Shown: positions 53,482 to 62,873, counted from the first letter of the stretch. The stretch is DNA of 64,000 nucleotides from Mycolicibacterium rhodesiae NBB3 (GCF_000230895.2 NC_016604.1:434001-498000); one strand, 5' to 3'. The notes: a model not told the origin generated them from the sequence alone. Program-made: numbers and translations.

Positions 53482-53922
53482 GTTCACTCCTTCGAGGGCT
53501 GCCGCCCGGATGAATTGTCGCAGCTGAAAAGCCCGGTGTGATCGGAAAGCAGTATGCCAATCGCTACGTGTCGCCGAGGAGGTTTCGCCGGACAGCAACA
53601 CACTTTGCTGCGCAGCCTGGGCGGGAACATCTGCCACACCACTTCGCAATCTGGATGGTCGATCGCGCTCGGCCGTGCCATGGACCTGGCAAATCGATTG
53701 CTGGATCGGGCGTCTACACATGCGATATGCGCTATAGGCGTTTGCTGAGTGATCACCCTTGGCCCCGAGGTGTCGATTCTGTGCAAATTGCCAAACTCGC
53801 CTACTTCCGTAGGCAACAACTTGGCGGTATGTTTGCTGCCGACGCGACGGCGTGCCCGGGGGACCTTCAAGGGGTGGGCGCCGCCAAGTCGGTCCCAATC
53901 ATCTCGACACTGGGGAAGAATC
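53482..53922. other. Intergenic region between two divergent secreted-protein genes
   Basis: About 440 bp with short frames only (for example 53554-53748), none with a credible product. A small hairpin GCCTAC-TTCC-GTAGGC at about 53800-53815 is visible. A purine-rich GGGGAAGA lies just before the TTG start of the GH2 gene. Confidence 0.5.
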
Positions 53923-55809
53923 TTGCCTGCTCAGCTCACCCGCCGTACCCGCGCGCGCGTTCGGGTTCGACTCGCCCACATCGCTGTGGCAGTGGGGGTC
54001 GCACTGCTGGGCACCATGATGATCGCCAGCGCCCCTGCCAATGCGGCTGACGTGTGGCTGCCGAAGAAACCACCGTTGCCGACCAGGTGGACGCCGCTGG
54101 TGGGGCCGAACAATGCGCTGCCCGAATATCCGCGCCCGCAGCTGGCGCGGACGAAGTGGATGAACCTCAACGGCCTGTGGGGCTATAGCGGCGGCGGGCC
54201 CACCAAGGCCGGCGCGCCCCCCGCCGAGCGTGAGTATCGCGAACAGATTCTGGTCCCATTCCCGACGGAGTCCGCGCTGTCCGGAGTTCAGAGACATGAC
54301 GACCAGATGTGGTACCGCAAGGTGATCGAGATCCCCGAGGACTGGGACAACCAGCATGTGCTGCTTCACTTTGGCGCCGTCGACCAGATCGCTACGGTCT
54401 GGGTGAACAACAAACAGGTGGCGCGCCACGAGGGCGGTTACACCGAGTTCAGCGCTGACATCACCAGCGCGCTGAGGCCGTCGGGGCCGCAGGAACTGAC
54501 CGTCCGCGTCGAGGACCGCAACGAGAAGGGCGGCTTCGCCGTCGGCAAGCAGCGCTACAACCCCGCGGGGCTGTTCTACACCGGAGCGTCGGGTATCTGG
54601 CAGACGGTGTGGATGGAGCCGGTGGCGAGCGCGTACATCAACAAGCTCGACATCACACCCGATCTGACGAGTTTCGCTGTGACGCCGCGTGTTTCGGGCT
54701 CCACCGATCAACGCACCGAGGTCGTCGTCTCCGCGCCCGACGGTGAGGTGGTGGCGCGTGCATCGGGCAAGCCCGGCGCGACGCTTCGACTGAAGGTGCC
54801 GTCGCCGCATCTGTGGACACCGGACGACCCGTTTCTCTACGACCTCAAGGCGCGGCTGGTGAGCCGGTCCGGAAAGGTCGTCGACGAGGTCGCCAGCTAC
54901 GGCGGACTGCGCACGATCAGCACCGTCAAAGACGGCCAGGGCAGGTCACGGATCGCGCTCAACGGCAAGATCACGTTCCTGCACGGCCCGCTCGATCAGG
55001 GCTACTGGCCCGACGGGATCTACACCGCACCAACGGATGACGCACTGAAGTTCGATCTCGAGCAGATCAAGGCACTCGGAATGAACTTCGTCCGCAAGCA
55101 CGCCAAGGTGGAACCCGCGCGGTGGTACTACTGGACCGACAAACTCGGACTGTTGGTGTGGCAGGACATGCCGTCACTCGACGTGTCTCTCGACATTCCG
55201 ACGGGTCCGGCGCCGACACCACGCCGCAATGCGCAGGCGCATTTCGAAAACGAGCTCTCCGCTATGGTCCACCAACTCAGCAGTGTCACCTCGATTGTCG
55301 GCTGGGTGCCCTTCAATGAAGGCTGGGGCGAATACGACACGGCCAGGATCGCCAGAGCGGTGAAGGCCGAGGACCCCACGCGCATGGTGGTACCCAACAG
55401 CGGTGCGAATTGCTGCAAGTCACGCGGCGACAGCAGAGCCGGTGACATCTTCGACGACCACACCTACGTGGGTCCCGGCCGGCCGGTCGTGCGCGACGGA
55501 CGGGTGACCGTCAACGGTGAGTATGGCGGGCTCGGCTTGATCGAAGAGGCCAACCGGTGGCCGGGTCCGCCGATGGCCTACGAGATGACCGACGGCAAGG
55601 AGCGGTTGACCCAGCGCTACGTGGAGGTCAGCGTCGACCTCGAGCGGGTCCTGCGCGAGATCGGCCTGTCGGGCGCCATATACACGCAGACAACGGATGT
55701 CGAGAACGAGGTCAACGGCTTCATGACCTACGACCGGCAGGTCATGAAGGTCGACCTCCCGGTGGCGGCCGGCCGAAATCGCGCGGTCATCGCCGCGGGA
55801 TCAGGCTAG
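53923..55809 (+). CDS. Secreted glycoside hydrolase family 2 protein
   Basis: A 628-residue exported protein. A basic N-region with RRTRARVRVR and a hydrophobic core (HIAVAVGVALLGTMMIASAP, cleavage after ANA near residue 41) form the signal peptide. The GH2 order follows: jelly-roll sugar-binding domain (WYRKVIEIPEDWDNQHVLLHFGAVDQIATVWVN in parts), immunoglobulin-like domain, and a TIM barrel with the acid/base Glu in VGWVPFNEGWGEYD near residue 468 and the nucleophile Glu in TVNGEYGGLG near residue 531. The start is TTG at 53923 behind GGGGAAGA; no ATG/GTG gives a full signal. The substrate could be beta-galactoside, glucuronide or mannoside. Confidence 0.82.
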   Translation: MPAQLTRRTRARVRVRLAHIAVAVGVALLGTMMIASAPANAADVWLPKKPPLPTRWTPLVGPNNALPEYPRPQLARTKWMNLNGLWGYSGGGPTKAGAPPAEREYREQILVPFPTESALSGVQRHDDQMWYRKVIEIPEDWDNQHVLLHFGAVDQIATVWVNNKQVARHEGGYTEFSADITSALRPSGPQELTVRVEDRNEKGGFAVGKQRYNPAGLFYTGASGIWQTVWMEPVASAYINKLDITPDLTSFAVTPRVSGSTDQRTEVVVSAPDGEVVARASGKPGATLRLKVPSPHLWTPDDPFLYDLKARLVSRSGKVVDEVASYGGLRTISTVKDGQGRSRIALNGKITFLHGPLDQGYWPDGIYTAPTDDALKFDLEQIKALGMNFVRKHAKVEPARWYYWTDKLGLLVWQDMPSLDVSLDIPTGPAPTPRRNAQAHFENELSAMVHQLSSVTSIVGWVPFNEGWGEYDTARIARAVKAEDPTRMVVPNSGANCCKSRGDSRAGDIFDDHTYVGPGRPVVRDGRVTVNGEYGGLGLIEEANRWPGPPMAYEMTDGKERLTQRYVEVSVDLERVLREIGLSGAIYTQTTDVENEVNGFMTYDRQVMKVDLPVAAGRNRAVIAAGSG

Positions 55810-56652
55810 CGATCGGCCGCTGACGAACGCGCGGCGCTCGCCCGTGAGCGGATCGTCGAACTCGAGGCGGTGCGCGATCAGCTGCAGCGGCCGGGTGAAG
55901 TCGTCCGGGGGCACCTCGATGACGTTCGGGTACAACGGGTCCGCGGTGATCGGGAGCCCCAGCGACGCCATGTGCACCCGCAGCTGATGCGTGCGTCCGG
56001 TGCGCGGCGTCAACCGGTAGACGCCGTCGCCCACGTCCTCGACGAGTGTCTCCGCGTTCGGCTCGCCCGGCACCTCGAAGGCCTGTAACCGGCTGCGCTC
56101 CTTGATGATTCGGCTACGCACCACCGTCGGTAGCTCGACTTCTGGGTTGATCTCGGCACGCGCCAGATACGTCTTGCGCACCAGGCTTCGCGCGAACAGC
56201 GTCTGATACGCACCGCGCACCTCGCGCCGCACTGTGAACAGCAGCACGCCTGCCGTCAGCCGGTCCAACCGGTGCGCCGGCGACAACGTGGGGATGTGCA
56301 GCTCACGTCGCAGCCGCACCAGCGCCGTCTGCGCAACGTGTGCGCCGCGAGGCATCGTCGCCAGAAAGTGCGGTTTGTCCACCACGACGATGTCGTTGTC
56401 ACGGTACAGGATCGGCATGTCGAACGGCACCGGAACTTCTTCTCGCAGTTCGCGATACAGGTACACGAACGCGCCGGGAGGCAACGACGTGTCTGCGTCC
56501 ACTACGGCGCCTGCGGTCGTCACCACCTCGCCGTCGCGCACCTTCGCCGACGCGGCCTCACCGAACCGATCGGTGAGCTCGGCGAGTACGGGCCCGCCCT
56601 TCAACCGGACCCGTGCCGGGCCGAGTCCGTCGCGCACCGGAAGTGGTGCCAA
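55801..56652 (-). CDS. Pseudouridine synthase, RluA family (Rv3300c-like)
   Basis: RNA-uridine isomerase. The 283-residue protein has ILYRDNDIVVVDKPHFLATMPRG near residue 80, the catalytic HRLDRLTAGVLLFTV near residue 126 with its Asp, and the C-terminal RLTPRTGRTHQLRVHMASLGLPITADPLYP. The start is uncertain: TTG at 56652 follows GGGAGAAGG, and GTG at 56637 is a close alternative; no ATG is available and the open frame continues upstream. The 3' end overlaps the convergent GH2 gene by 9 bp. The target uridine is not predictable. Confidence 0.85.
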   Translation of the reverse strand: MAPLPVRDGLGPARVRLKGGPVLAELTDRFGEAASAKVRDGEVVTTAGAVVDADTSLPPGAFVYLYRELREEVPVPFDMPILYRDNDIVVVDKPHFLATMPRGAHVAQTALVRLRRELHIPTLSPAHRLDRLTAGVLLFTVRREVRGAYQTLFARSLVRKTYLARAEINPEVELPTVVRSRIIKERSRLQAFEVPGEPNAETLVEDVGDGVYRLTPRTGRTHQLRVHMASLGLPITADPLYPNVIEVPPDDFTRPLQLIAHRLEFDDPLTGERRAFVSGRSLA

Positions 56653-56720
56653 CCTTCTCCCCCGGGTCGTCCCCTGCCCTGCGGGCGTGGCCCCATCGCT
56701 CCTACCCCCAGGGATCCGCC

Positions 56721-58460
56721 TCAATTGAGCGGCACCGGTTCGAGAATCTCGGCTCGGGCCTCCGGTGCGGCGGCCCGCAACGCGTCGGCGGATTCGTCGT
56801 CGGGTTCCTGCTGCGAGCGCACCTCCGCCTCGACCCGAGCCAGATAGGTTTTCACCTCGCGGTCGATGTCGCCCTCGCTCCAACCCAGAACGGGGGCAAC
56901 CACTTCGGCGACTTCACGCGCGCAGTCCACGCCGCGGTGTGGGTATTCGATCGAGATGCGCATCCGGCGCGCAAGGATATCCTCGAGATGCAGCGCACCC
57001 TCGGCCGCGGCGGCGTACCACGCCTCCACCTTCAGGTAGACCGGCGCCTCGGTGATGGGCGTCAGAAGGTCGGGGTCTCCTTCTGCCATCTGCAACACCT
57101 CGCCGATCAGCGAACCGTACCGGTCGAGTAGATGCCGCACCCGATATGGATGCAGACCGTAGTGCGCGCCAACGCTTTGGGTCTGATTGACCAACGCGAA
57201 GTAGCCGTCGGCGCCCATGAGTGGCACCTTCTCTGTGATCGACGGCGCCACCCGTGCCGGAACGAACTCGGATGCGGCGTCGATCGCATCGGCAGCCATC
57301 ACCCGGTAGGTGGTGTACTTGCCGCCGGCGATCGCCACCAGGCCCGGCGCGGGCACGGCGACCGCATGTTCACGCGACAGCTTTGATGTCTCTTCGCTTT
57401 CGCCTGCCAGCAGCGGTCGTAGCCCTGCGTACACGCCGTCGATGTCGTCGTGTGTCAGCGGCGTCGCGAGCACCGAGTTGACGGTCTCGAGGATGTAGTC
57501 GATGTCGGCCTTGGTCGCCGCCGGATGGGCCAGGTCGAGATTCCAGTCGGTGTCGGTGGTGCCGATGATCCAGTGCGTACCCCACGGAATGACGAACAGC
57601 ACCGACTTCTCGGTGCGCAGGATGATCGCGACCTCGCTGACGATGCGGTCGCGAGGAACGACGATGTGCACGCCCTTGGATGCCCGCACGCGAAAACGGC
57701 CGCGCTGCTTGGACAATGCCTGGATCTCGTCGGTCCACACGCCGGTGGCGTTGACGACGACGTGGCCGCGCACCTCGGTGACTCGACCATCTTCGGAGTC
57801 GCGTACCTCCACGCCGACGACCCGGTCACCCTCACGCAGCAGGGACACCACCTGCGTCGAGGTCCGCACCACTGCGCCGTAATGCGCCGCCGTCCGCGCC
57901 ACCGTCATGGTGTGACGCGCATCATCGACGACGGTGTCGTAATAACGGATCCCGCCGATCAGCGACGACCGCTTCAATCCCGGCGCCAGCCGGAGCGCGC
58001 CCGACTTCGTCAAGTGCTTCTGCGGCGGAACGGATTTCGCGCCACCGAGCTGGTCGTAGAGGAAGATCCCCGCCGCGACGTACGGTCGCTCCCACCATCG
58101 GTTGGTCAGCGGGAAGAGGAACGGCAACGGCTTGACGAGGTGCGGCGCCAACGTGGTGAGCGAGAGTTCGCGTTCGTGCAGCGCCTCTCGAACGAGTCCG
58201 AATTCCAGCTGTTCGAGGTAGCGAAGGCCGCCGTGAAACATCTTCGACGACCGGCTCGACGTTCCGGACGCGTAGTCGCGCGCCTCGACCAGAGCCACCT
58301 TGAGGCCGCGCGTCGCGGCATCCAGCGCGGCGCCCGCGCCGACCACTCCTCCGCCGACGACGACGACGTCGAACTGCTCGCTGCCGAGGCGCTCCCAGGC
58401 CTCTGCCCGCTGTTCCGGGCCCATGAGTGTCTGCCCGTTCGCGGGGATCGGGTCGCTCAC
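56721..58460 (-). CDS. glpD2: FAD-dependent glycerol-3-phosphate dehydrogenase
   Basis: Oxidises glycerol-3-phosphate to dihydroxyacetone phosphate and passes electrons to the quinone pool at the membrane. The 579-residue protein shows FDVVVVGGGVVGAGAALDAATRGLKVALVEARDYASGTSSRSSKMFHGGLRYL in segments (FAD fold and substrate loop), WGTHWIIGTTDTDW, VYAGLRPLL and IAGGKYTTYRVMA, plus the C-terminal helical domain. GTG at 58460 is preceded by AGGAG. It matches Rv3302c and stands next to lpdA, as in M. tuberculosis. Confidence 0.94.
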   Translation of the reverse strand: MSDPIPANGQTLMGPEQRAEAWERLGSEQFDVVVVGGGVVGAGAALDAATRGLKVALVEARDYASGTSSRSSKMFHGGLRYLEQLEFGLVREALHERELSLTTLAPHLVKPLPFLFPLTNRWWERPYVAAGIFLYDQLGGAKSVPPQKHLTKSGALRLAPGLKRSSLIGGIRYYDTVVDDARHTMTVARTAAHYGAVVRTSTQVVSLLREGDRVVGVEVRDSEDGRVTEVRGHVVVNATGVWTDEIQALSKQRGRFRVRASKGVHIVVPRDRIVSEVAIILRTEKSVLFVIPWGTHWIIGTTDTDWNLDLAHPAATKADIDYILETVNSVLATPLTHDDIDGVYAGLRPLLAGESEETSKLSREHAVAVPAPGLVAIAGGKYTTYRVMAADAIDAASEFVPARVAPSITEKVPLMGADGYFALVNQTQSVGAHYGLHPYRVRHLLDRYGSLIGEVLQMAEGDPDLLTPITEAPVYLKVEAWYAAAAEGALHLEDILARRMRISIEYPHRGVDCAREVAEVVAPVLGWSEGDIDREVKTYLARVEAEVRSQQEPDDESADALRAAAPEARAEILEPVPLN

Positions 58461-58516
58461 TGGAGTTGCTCCTAGTTACTGGTCGGTACGGTCGCCCTGT
58501 CCCAGGTTACGTGGAC

Positions 58517-59932
58517 TCAGTCCAGATCGTCGTGAGCCATCAACCTTCGCGCCGCTTCCACGATCGACCCGGACAGCGACGGGTAGACCGACAACGTCTG
58601 CGCCAGGTCGGTGACCGAGAGATTGTTCTGCACCGCCAGCGCGATGGGCAGGATCAGCTCCGAGGCGATCGGGGCGACCACGACACCACCGATCACGACG
58701 CCGGTCGCGGGCCGGCAGAAAATCTTCACGAAGCCCAGACGGAGCAGCGACATCTTGGCCCTGGCGTTGGTGTTCAGCGGCAGCATGAGCGTCCGGGCCG
58801 GCACGTTGCCGCTGTCGATGGCCGTCTGCGGCACCCCCACCGCGGCGATCTCCGGCCTGGTGAACACGGCCGCGGAGACGGTTCGCAGCCGGATCGGCGT
58901 CACCCCCTCGCCGAGGGCGTGGTACATCGCGATACGCCCCTGCATGGCGGCCACGGAGGCCAGCGGAAGCAGGCCGGTGCAGTCGCCGGCCGCATAGATC
59001 CCCGACGCCGATGTCCGTGAAACCCGGTCGACCTTCAGATAGTTGCCCGGAGCCAACTCGATGCCGACCTTGTCCAGGCCGAGCCCCGCGGTGTTCGGCA
59101 CCGATCCGACGGTCATCAGTGCATGGCTGCCCTCGACGGTTCTGCCGTCGGCCATCGTCACCAGCACTCCGTGTTCGGTGCGGGTCACCGAGTCGGCGCG
59201 GGCGTTCTTGACCAGTTTCACGCCGCGCTCGGCGAAGGCCTCCTCGAGCACGGCCGCCGCATCGGAGTCCTCATGCGGCAGGATCTGGTCGCGGCTGGCC
59301 ACCACGGTGACCGGGACGCCGAGTTCGGTGTAGGCATTGCAGAACTCGGCGCCGGTGACACCTGAACCGACGATGATGAGGTGTTCGGGCAGTTCGGTGA
59401 GGTCGTAGAGCTGACGCCAGTTCAGGATTCGTTCGCCGTCGGGCTTGGCGTTCGGCAGCACCCGCGGGCTGGCACCGGTGGCGATGAGCACGACGTCGGC
59501 TTTGAGCGTGCCGACCCGGCCGCCGACGGTCGTGACCTTGACCCGGTGGTGGGCCATGCCGGAGGTGTCGTCGACCAGCTCGCCGCGCCCGTGAACCACT
59601 GTGACGCCCTCGCGCAGCAGCTGATGGCCGATGTCGGTCGATTGCGATTTCGCCAGCGTCTTGACGCGGTTGTGGATCTGGTCCAGCGAGATCTTGGCGT
59701 CCTCGATCGCGATGTCGAACCCCAGACCGGAGGCACGACGCAGTTCGGTGCGCACGCCGGTCGATGCGATGAACGTCTTGGACGGGACGCAGTCCCACAG
59801 CACGCACGCGCCGCCGATGCCATCGGAGTCGACCACGGTGACCTCGGCGACCTCGGGCCCACGAGCGGCTGCCACGAGTGCTGCCTCGTAGCCGGCGGGA
59901 CCGCCGCCGATGATCACGATGCGCGTTGCCAC
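58517..59932 (-). CDS. lpdA: LpdA-type NAD(P)H quinone reductase (flavoprotein disulfide reductase family)
   Basis: A 471-residue flavoprotein: FAD motif RIVIIGGGPAGYEAALVAA, redox-like CVLWDCVPSK near residue 44 and NAD(P) motif LIIVGSGVTGAEFCNAY near 171. The C-terminus reads SVYPSLSGSIVEA where lipoamide dehydrogenases have HxHPTxSE, so both the His base and its Glu partner are missing. This agrees with M. tuberculosis LpdA (Rv3303c) being a quinone reductase and not a lipoamide dehydrogenase. GTG at 59932 lies 7 nt after TAGCGT on this strand (59945-59940). Confidence 0.92.
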   Translation of the reverse strand: MATRIVIIGGGPAGYEAALVAAARGPEVAEVTVVDSDGIGGACVLWDCVPSKTFIASTGVRTELRRASGLGFDIAIEDAKISLDQIHNRVKTLAKSQSTDIGHQLLREGVTVVHGRGELVDDTSGMAHHRVKVTTVGGRVGTLKADVVLIATGASPRVLPNAKPDGERILNWRQLYDLTELPEHLIIVGSGVTGAEFCNAYTELGVPVTVVASRDQILPHEDSDAAAVLEEAFAERGVKLVKNARADSVTRTEHGVLVTMADGRTVEGSHALMTVGSVPNTAGLGLDKVGIELAPGNYLKVDRVSRTSASGIYAAGDCTGLLPLASVAAMQGRIAMYHALGEGVTPIRLRTVSAAVFTRPEIAAVGVPQTAIDSGNVPARTLMLPLNTNARAKMSLLRLGFVKIFCRPATGVVIGGVVVAPIASELILPIALAVQNNLSVTDLAQTLSVYPSLSGSIVEAARRLMAHDDLD

Positions 59933-60011
59933 GAGCTCAACGCTAGCCAAGCGAGTCGCTGATCGCCCAGCCTGTCGGCGAAGCCGTTGGGAGAAGCTTT
60001 AGAGTTTCCTG

Positions 60012-60488
60012 GTGCCGCTGTATGCCGCCTACGGATCCAACATGCATCCAGAGCAGATGCTGGAACGGGCGCCTCATTCCCCGATGGCGGGGACGGGCTG
60101 GCTGCACGGCTGGCGGTTGACGTTCGGCGGCGAGGACATCGGCTGGGAGGGCGCGCTGGCCACGGTCGTCGAAGACCCGACCGCGAGCGTATTCGTCGTG
60201 CTCTACGACATGACCAAAGAGGACGAGGCCAACCTGGATCGGTGGGAGGGTTCGGAGCTCGGCATCCACAAGAAGATCCGGTGCCGCGTGCACCGCACGG
60301 CCTCGGACACCAGCTTTGAGCCGGTGTTGGCCTGGCTGTATGTCGTCGACGCGTGGGAGGGCGGTCTGCCCTCGGCCCGGTATATCGGCGTCATGGCCGA
60401 TGCTGCCGAAATCGCCGGTGCACCAGCAGAATACGTACACAGCCTGCGCACCCGTCCCGCCCGCAACATCGGCCCGGGCACCACTTAG
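60012..60488 (+). CDS. Gamma-glutamylcyclotransferase-like protein
   Basis: A 158-residue GGCT-fold protein with the substrate loop LYAAYGSNMHPEQML near residue 3, GTGWLHGWRLTFGGE, and the barrel region SVFVVLYDMTKEDEANLDRWEG, which carries the conserved Glu. It likely releases 5-oxoproline from gamma-glutamyl peptides or related amines. GTG at 60012 lies 6 nt after TAGAGT (60000-60005), a leaderless layout. It corresponds in position to Rv3304 and is convergent with the FAD oxidoreductase gene by 4 bp. Confidence 0.88.
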   Translation: MPLYAAYGSNMHPEQMLERAPHSPMAGTGWLHGWRLTFGGEDIGWEGALATVVEDPTASVFVVLYDMTKEDEANLDRWEGSELGIHKKIRCRVHRTASDTSFEPVLAWLYVVDAWEGGLPSARYIGVMADAAEIAGAPAEYVHSLRTRPARNIGPGTT

Positions 60489-61825
60489 CGGGCCGAGGCG
60501 GCCCGTCGGCGTTCGAACATTCGCTGTTCGACGATGCGCTCGGCCTCCCGGCGCACATCACGACGGATCGTCGCGAAGAGGTCCCCTCGGGCGGTCGCGG
60601 GTTCGCGTGCCGCAGCGGCGGCCCATCGCATCACCCTGGTCGGCGAGAAGACGCGCTGCGGCGACACCACCCGGTTGAAGGCATCGGTGAGTTCGGTCAG
60701 CCCGTCGGGCCGTGCCGCGAACCATCGGTAGGCCGCGAATTCGATCGGCGATACGGCGTCGTCACGCCCGAGCAGATTCGCCCACTGGTACATCGGCAGG
60801 CATTGGGCATCGCGGTCGAACTCCCAGTCCTTCAACGCACGGTCCAGCCGCTCGGGCTCATCCAGAAACGGTGCGGCGGCCTCACCGAGCAGTCGCCCGA
60901 ATCGCAACGCATCGCGAATGCCCTGTGCGGTGACCGGGTCCTTGAAGTGCCCGGAGTCGCCCGCCAGCGCCCACCCCGGTCCGTGTGAGTGCCGGAAGTA
61001 GGAGGGATGCGAGTAGGAAATCAAAATCTTGCTGACTCGGGTGCAGCCGGCAAGCCGTTTGGCGAACGGCGGCACCCGGCCGATGGTCGCCTCGAAGGCC
61101 GCGAGGGAGTCGGCGCGGTAATCGTCGGCGCGACGTATCGGTGGCATCTGCAGCGCTACCAATTGGTCTCCGTCGCAAGGGAAGACGGTGACGAGGTCGT
61201 CGTTGTCGCGCCACTGCATCGCGATGTGACGGAGGTCGGCGTGGACGTCCTCGTAGTAGGCGTAGGCCATCATGCGCTGGTTTGGCCACTGGTGATGTGT
61301 GCGGGTTCCGACATGGCGAGCGACGGTCGACTTGCGTCCGTCGGCCCCGATGACGAGCTTTGCGTTGATCACGCCCGCCGATCCGTCACGCTGCCGGTAG
61401 CGCACGCCCGAAATACGTCCGGCGCTATCGCGGATCAGGTCCGTGACGCGCTGGCGCTCGCGCACATCGGCGCCCGCCTCCCTGGCGGTCTGCACCAGCG
61501 CCAGATCGAGACCGGGCCGGCGGACGCAGCCGCCTGCGGTCAAGCCTTCGTACACACTGGGCGTACCGATGACCTCGATTCCGGGTGCGCCGAGGCCCGC
61601 CCTGGTGTGTAGCGGGGCGCCGAGGGCCATCACCCGGTCGCGGGCGCCGAGCCGTTCGAGCTCGGCCCAGTGATGCGTGAAGAACAGGTGCGTCGACAAG
61701 GTGTCCGAAGGAAAGACCGCACTGTCCAATGCGATGACGCTGCGTCCGCGGCGGGCCAGCGCGATAGCGGCAGCCGAACCGGCGCAGCGACTTCCGACGA
61801 TCACGACGTCTGTGTGCTCGGACAT
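60485..61825 (-). CDS. FAD-dependent oxidoreductase (geranylgeranyl-reductase/PHBH-like)
   Basis: A 446-residue group A flavoprotein: TDVVIVGSRCAGSAAAIALARRGRSVIALD (FAD motif) and LVIGADGRKSTVARHVG (second FAD/substrate motif) near residue 160. GWALAGDSGHFKDPVTAQGIRDALRFGRLL lies near residue 276. Family members include hydroxylases and lipid-double-bond reductases, so the reaction is not assigned. ATG at 61825 is chosen over the longer frame. TATTCT on this strand (61849-61844) is a likely -10. It is divergent from a TetR gene, with an AT-rich operator region between. The pair is not in M. tuberculosis at this place. Confidence 0.87.
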   Translation of the reverse strand: MSEHTDVVIVGSRCAGSAAAIALARRGRSVIALDSAVFPSDTLSTHLFFTHHWAELERLGARDRVMALGAPLHTRAGLGAPGIEVIGTPSVYEGLTAGGCVRRPGLDLALVQTAREAGADVRERQRVTDLIRDSAGRISGVRYRQRDGSAGVINAKLVIGADGRKSTVARHVGTRTHHQWPNQRMMAYAYYEDVHADLRHIAMQWRDNDDLVTVFPCDGDQLVALQMPPIRRADDYRADSLAAFEATIGRVPPFAKRLAGCTRVSKILISYSHPSYFRHSHGPGWALAGDSGHFKDPVTAQGIRDALRFGRLLGEAAAPFLDEPERLDRALKDWEFDRDAQCLPMYQWANLLGRDDAVSPIEFAAYRWFAARPDGLTELTDAFNRVVSPQRVFSPTRVMRWAAAAAREPATARGDLFATIRRDVRREAERIVEQRMFERRRAASAR

Positions 61826-61871
61826 GGCTCGAGGATGCCAGTCAGAATACTTTTTATAAGTCTTTTCATTT

Positions 61872-61889
61872 TTTGAATCAACTTTCAAA
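61872..61889. promoter_or_regulatory. Inverted repeat between FAD oxidoreductase and TetR genes
   Basis: TTTGAA - TCAACT - TTCAAA: perfect 6-bp arms, 6-bp spacer. It lies in the AT-rich 90-bp divergent gap, about 15 bp upstream of TATTGT (61905-61910), the -10-like hexamer of the TetR gene. A site for the adjacent TetR regulator is the obvious reading. Confidence 0.65.
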
Positions 61890-61916
61890 TTCGCGGAGGT
61901 GACCTATTGTTGGCGG

Positions 61917-62642
61917 ATGTCCGCCGAGTCGCTCGACACCGCGCCGACCGTGTCCACGACCCGCATCGGACGCCGGCGGGCCCGCACCCGGGTCGCCATC
62001 CTCGACGCCGCCGAGGTGGTCTTCGGCCGTGAAGGGTACGACGGCGCACGGATAGAGGAGATCGCCGAACTGGCCGACATGTCGGTCGGGTCCATCTACA
62101 GCCATTTCGACGGCAAGCGCGGCTTGTATCTACAACTCGTCGACCGTGCCCTCGGCCTGTTCACCGACTACATGGAACGCAGCGAAGATCCGGATTTGAC
62201 CCCGCTACAGAGGGTGCTGGCCGGCGGCGACGCGTATCTGCGATTCCACCTCGACCATCCGGGCGCGTTTCACTTCCTGGCGTATCGCAGCCCGGGCGCT
62301 CGACCGCTGTCGGGGGACGACGAGACCGAGGCGCGAATTCGAGACCGCGTCGGCCTACTGCTGGCGCGCTTCGCCGCGCAGATCGACAACGCGATCGCAG
62401 CCGGCGAGGCCAGACCGGTCGACTCGATGCGGCTGACTCACTATCTGTGGGGTGCGTGGAACGGCGTCATCGCGCTGCGACAGCAGCCCGACGGCCTGCG
62501 GATCTCGGACGAGGAGATCGCCCAGACGCTGGAACTCGCCCGCTGGCTACTGCGCGAAGGGCTCGCCGCACCCCAATTGAGAGATGGCAACGGCGAAGTG
62601 GGAGAACGGGTTCCACTCCCCCGGATCTCGGATGATCGCTAG
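61917..62642 (+). CDS. TetR-family transcription regulator
   Basis: A 241-residue TetR regulator. The HTH lies at RARTRVAILDAAEVVFGREG, then RIEEIAELADMSVGSIYSHFDGKRGLYLQLV. The C-terminal helical domain (LQRVLAGGDAYLRFHLDHPGAFHFLAY) is of the TetR_C type. ATG at 61917 lies 6 nt after TATTGT, a leaderless layout. It is divergent from the FAD oxidoreductase gene, which is probably its target. Its 3' end runs antisense into the remnant gene on the other strand. Confidence 0.9.
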   Translation: MSAESLDTAPTVSTTRIGRRRARTRVAILDAAEVVFGREGYDGARIEEIAELADMSVGSIYSHFDGKRGLYLQLVDRALGLFTDYMERSEDPDLTPLQRVLAGGDAYLRFHLDHPGAFHFLAYRSPGARPLSGDDETEARIRDRVGLLLARFAAQIDNAIAAGEARPVDSMRLTHYLWGAWNGVIALRQQPDGLRISDEEIAQTLELARWLLREGLAAPQLRDGNGEVGERVPLPRISDDR

Positions 62643-62873
62643 GCACAACGCGAGAGTCTGCGCAACACCATGCAAAGCGGCAGCAGCGAGGCCTGCGACG
62701 ACTGCCCGTCGACCGGACCAGAGCCAGGCGCCCACGGCGCGCTGCGCAACCCAAGGCACTGCTCCCCCGTGCACGTAGACGTCGGGAAACAAGGCCCGGT
62801 AGTTCCAGCGCAGTTGGCCGCGGGTGAGCACACCGCCCGCTAAAGCTTCACTGCCGATGAAGACGTCTTCCAT
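62547..62873 (-). pseudogene. Truncated 5' fragment of an AbiEi/DUF559-type protein
   Basis: The first 70 residues (MEDVFIGSEALAGGVLTRGQ; LRWNYRALFPDVYVHGGAVP; GAWLWSGRRAVVAGLAAAALHG) look like the N-terminal winged-helix part of mycobacterial proteins with an AbiEi-type head and a DUF559 nuclease-like tail. After Ala-Leu-His-Gly (about 62665) similarity ends and the frame runs antisense into the TetR gene, stopping at 62547. The nuclease part is gone, so this is a deletion remnant. Confidence 0.6.

Noticed and set aside
53554..53748. 64-codon plus-strand frame in the secreted-gene gap
   Set aside because: No ribosome-binding site, no coherent composition and no recognisable motif.
58517..59932. 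Annotating lpdA as dihydrolipoamide dehydrogenase
   Set aside because: The C-terminal His and Glu of the lipoamide active site are absent, which fits a quinone reductase.
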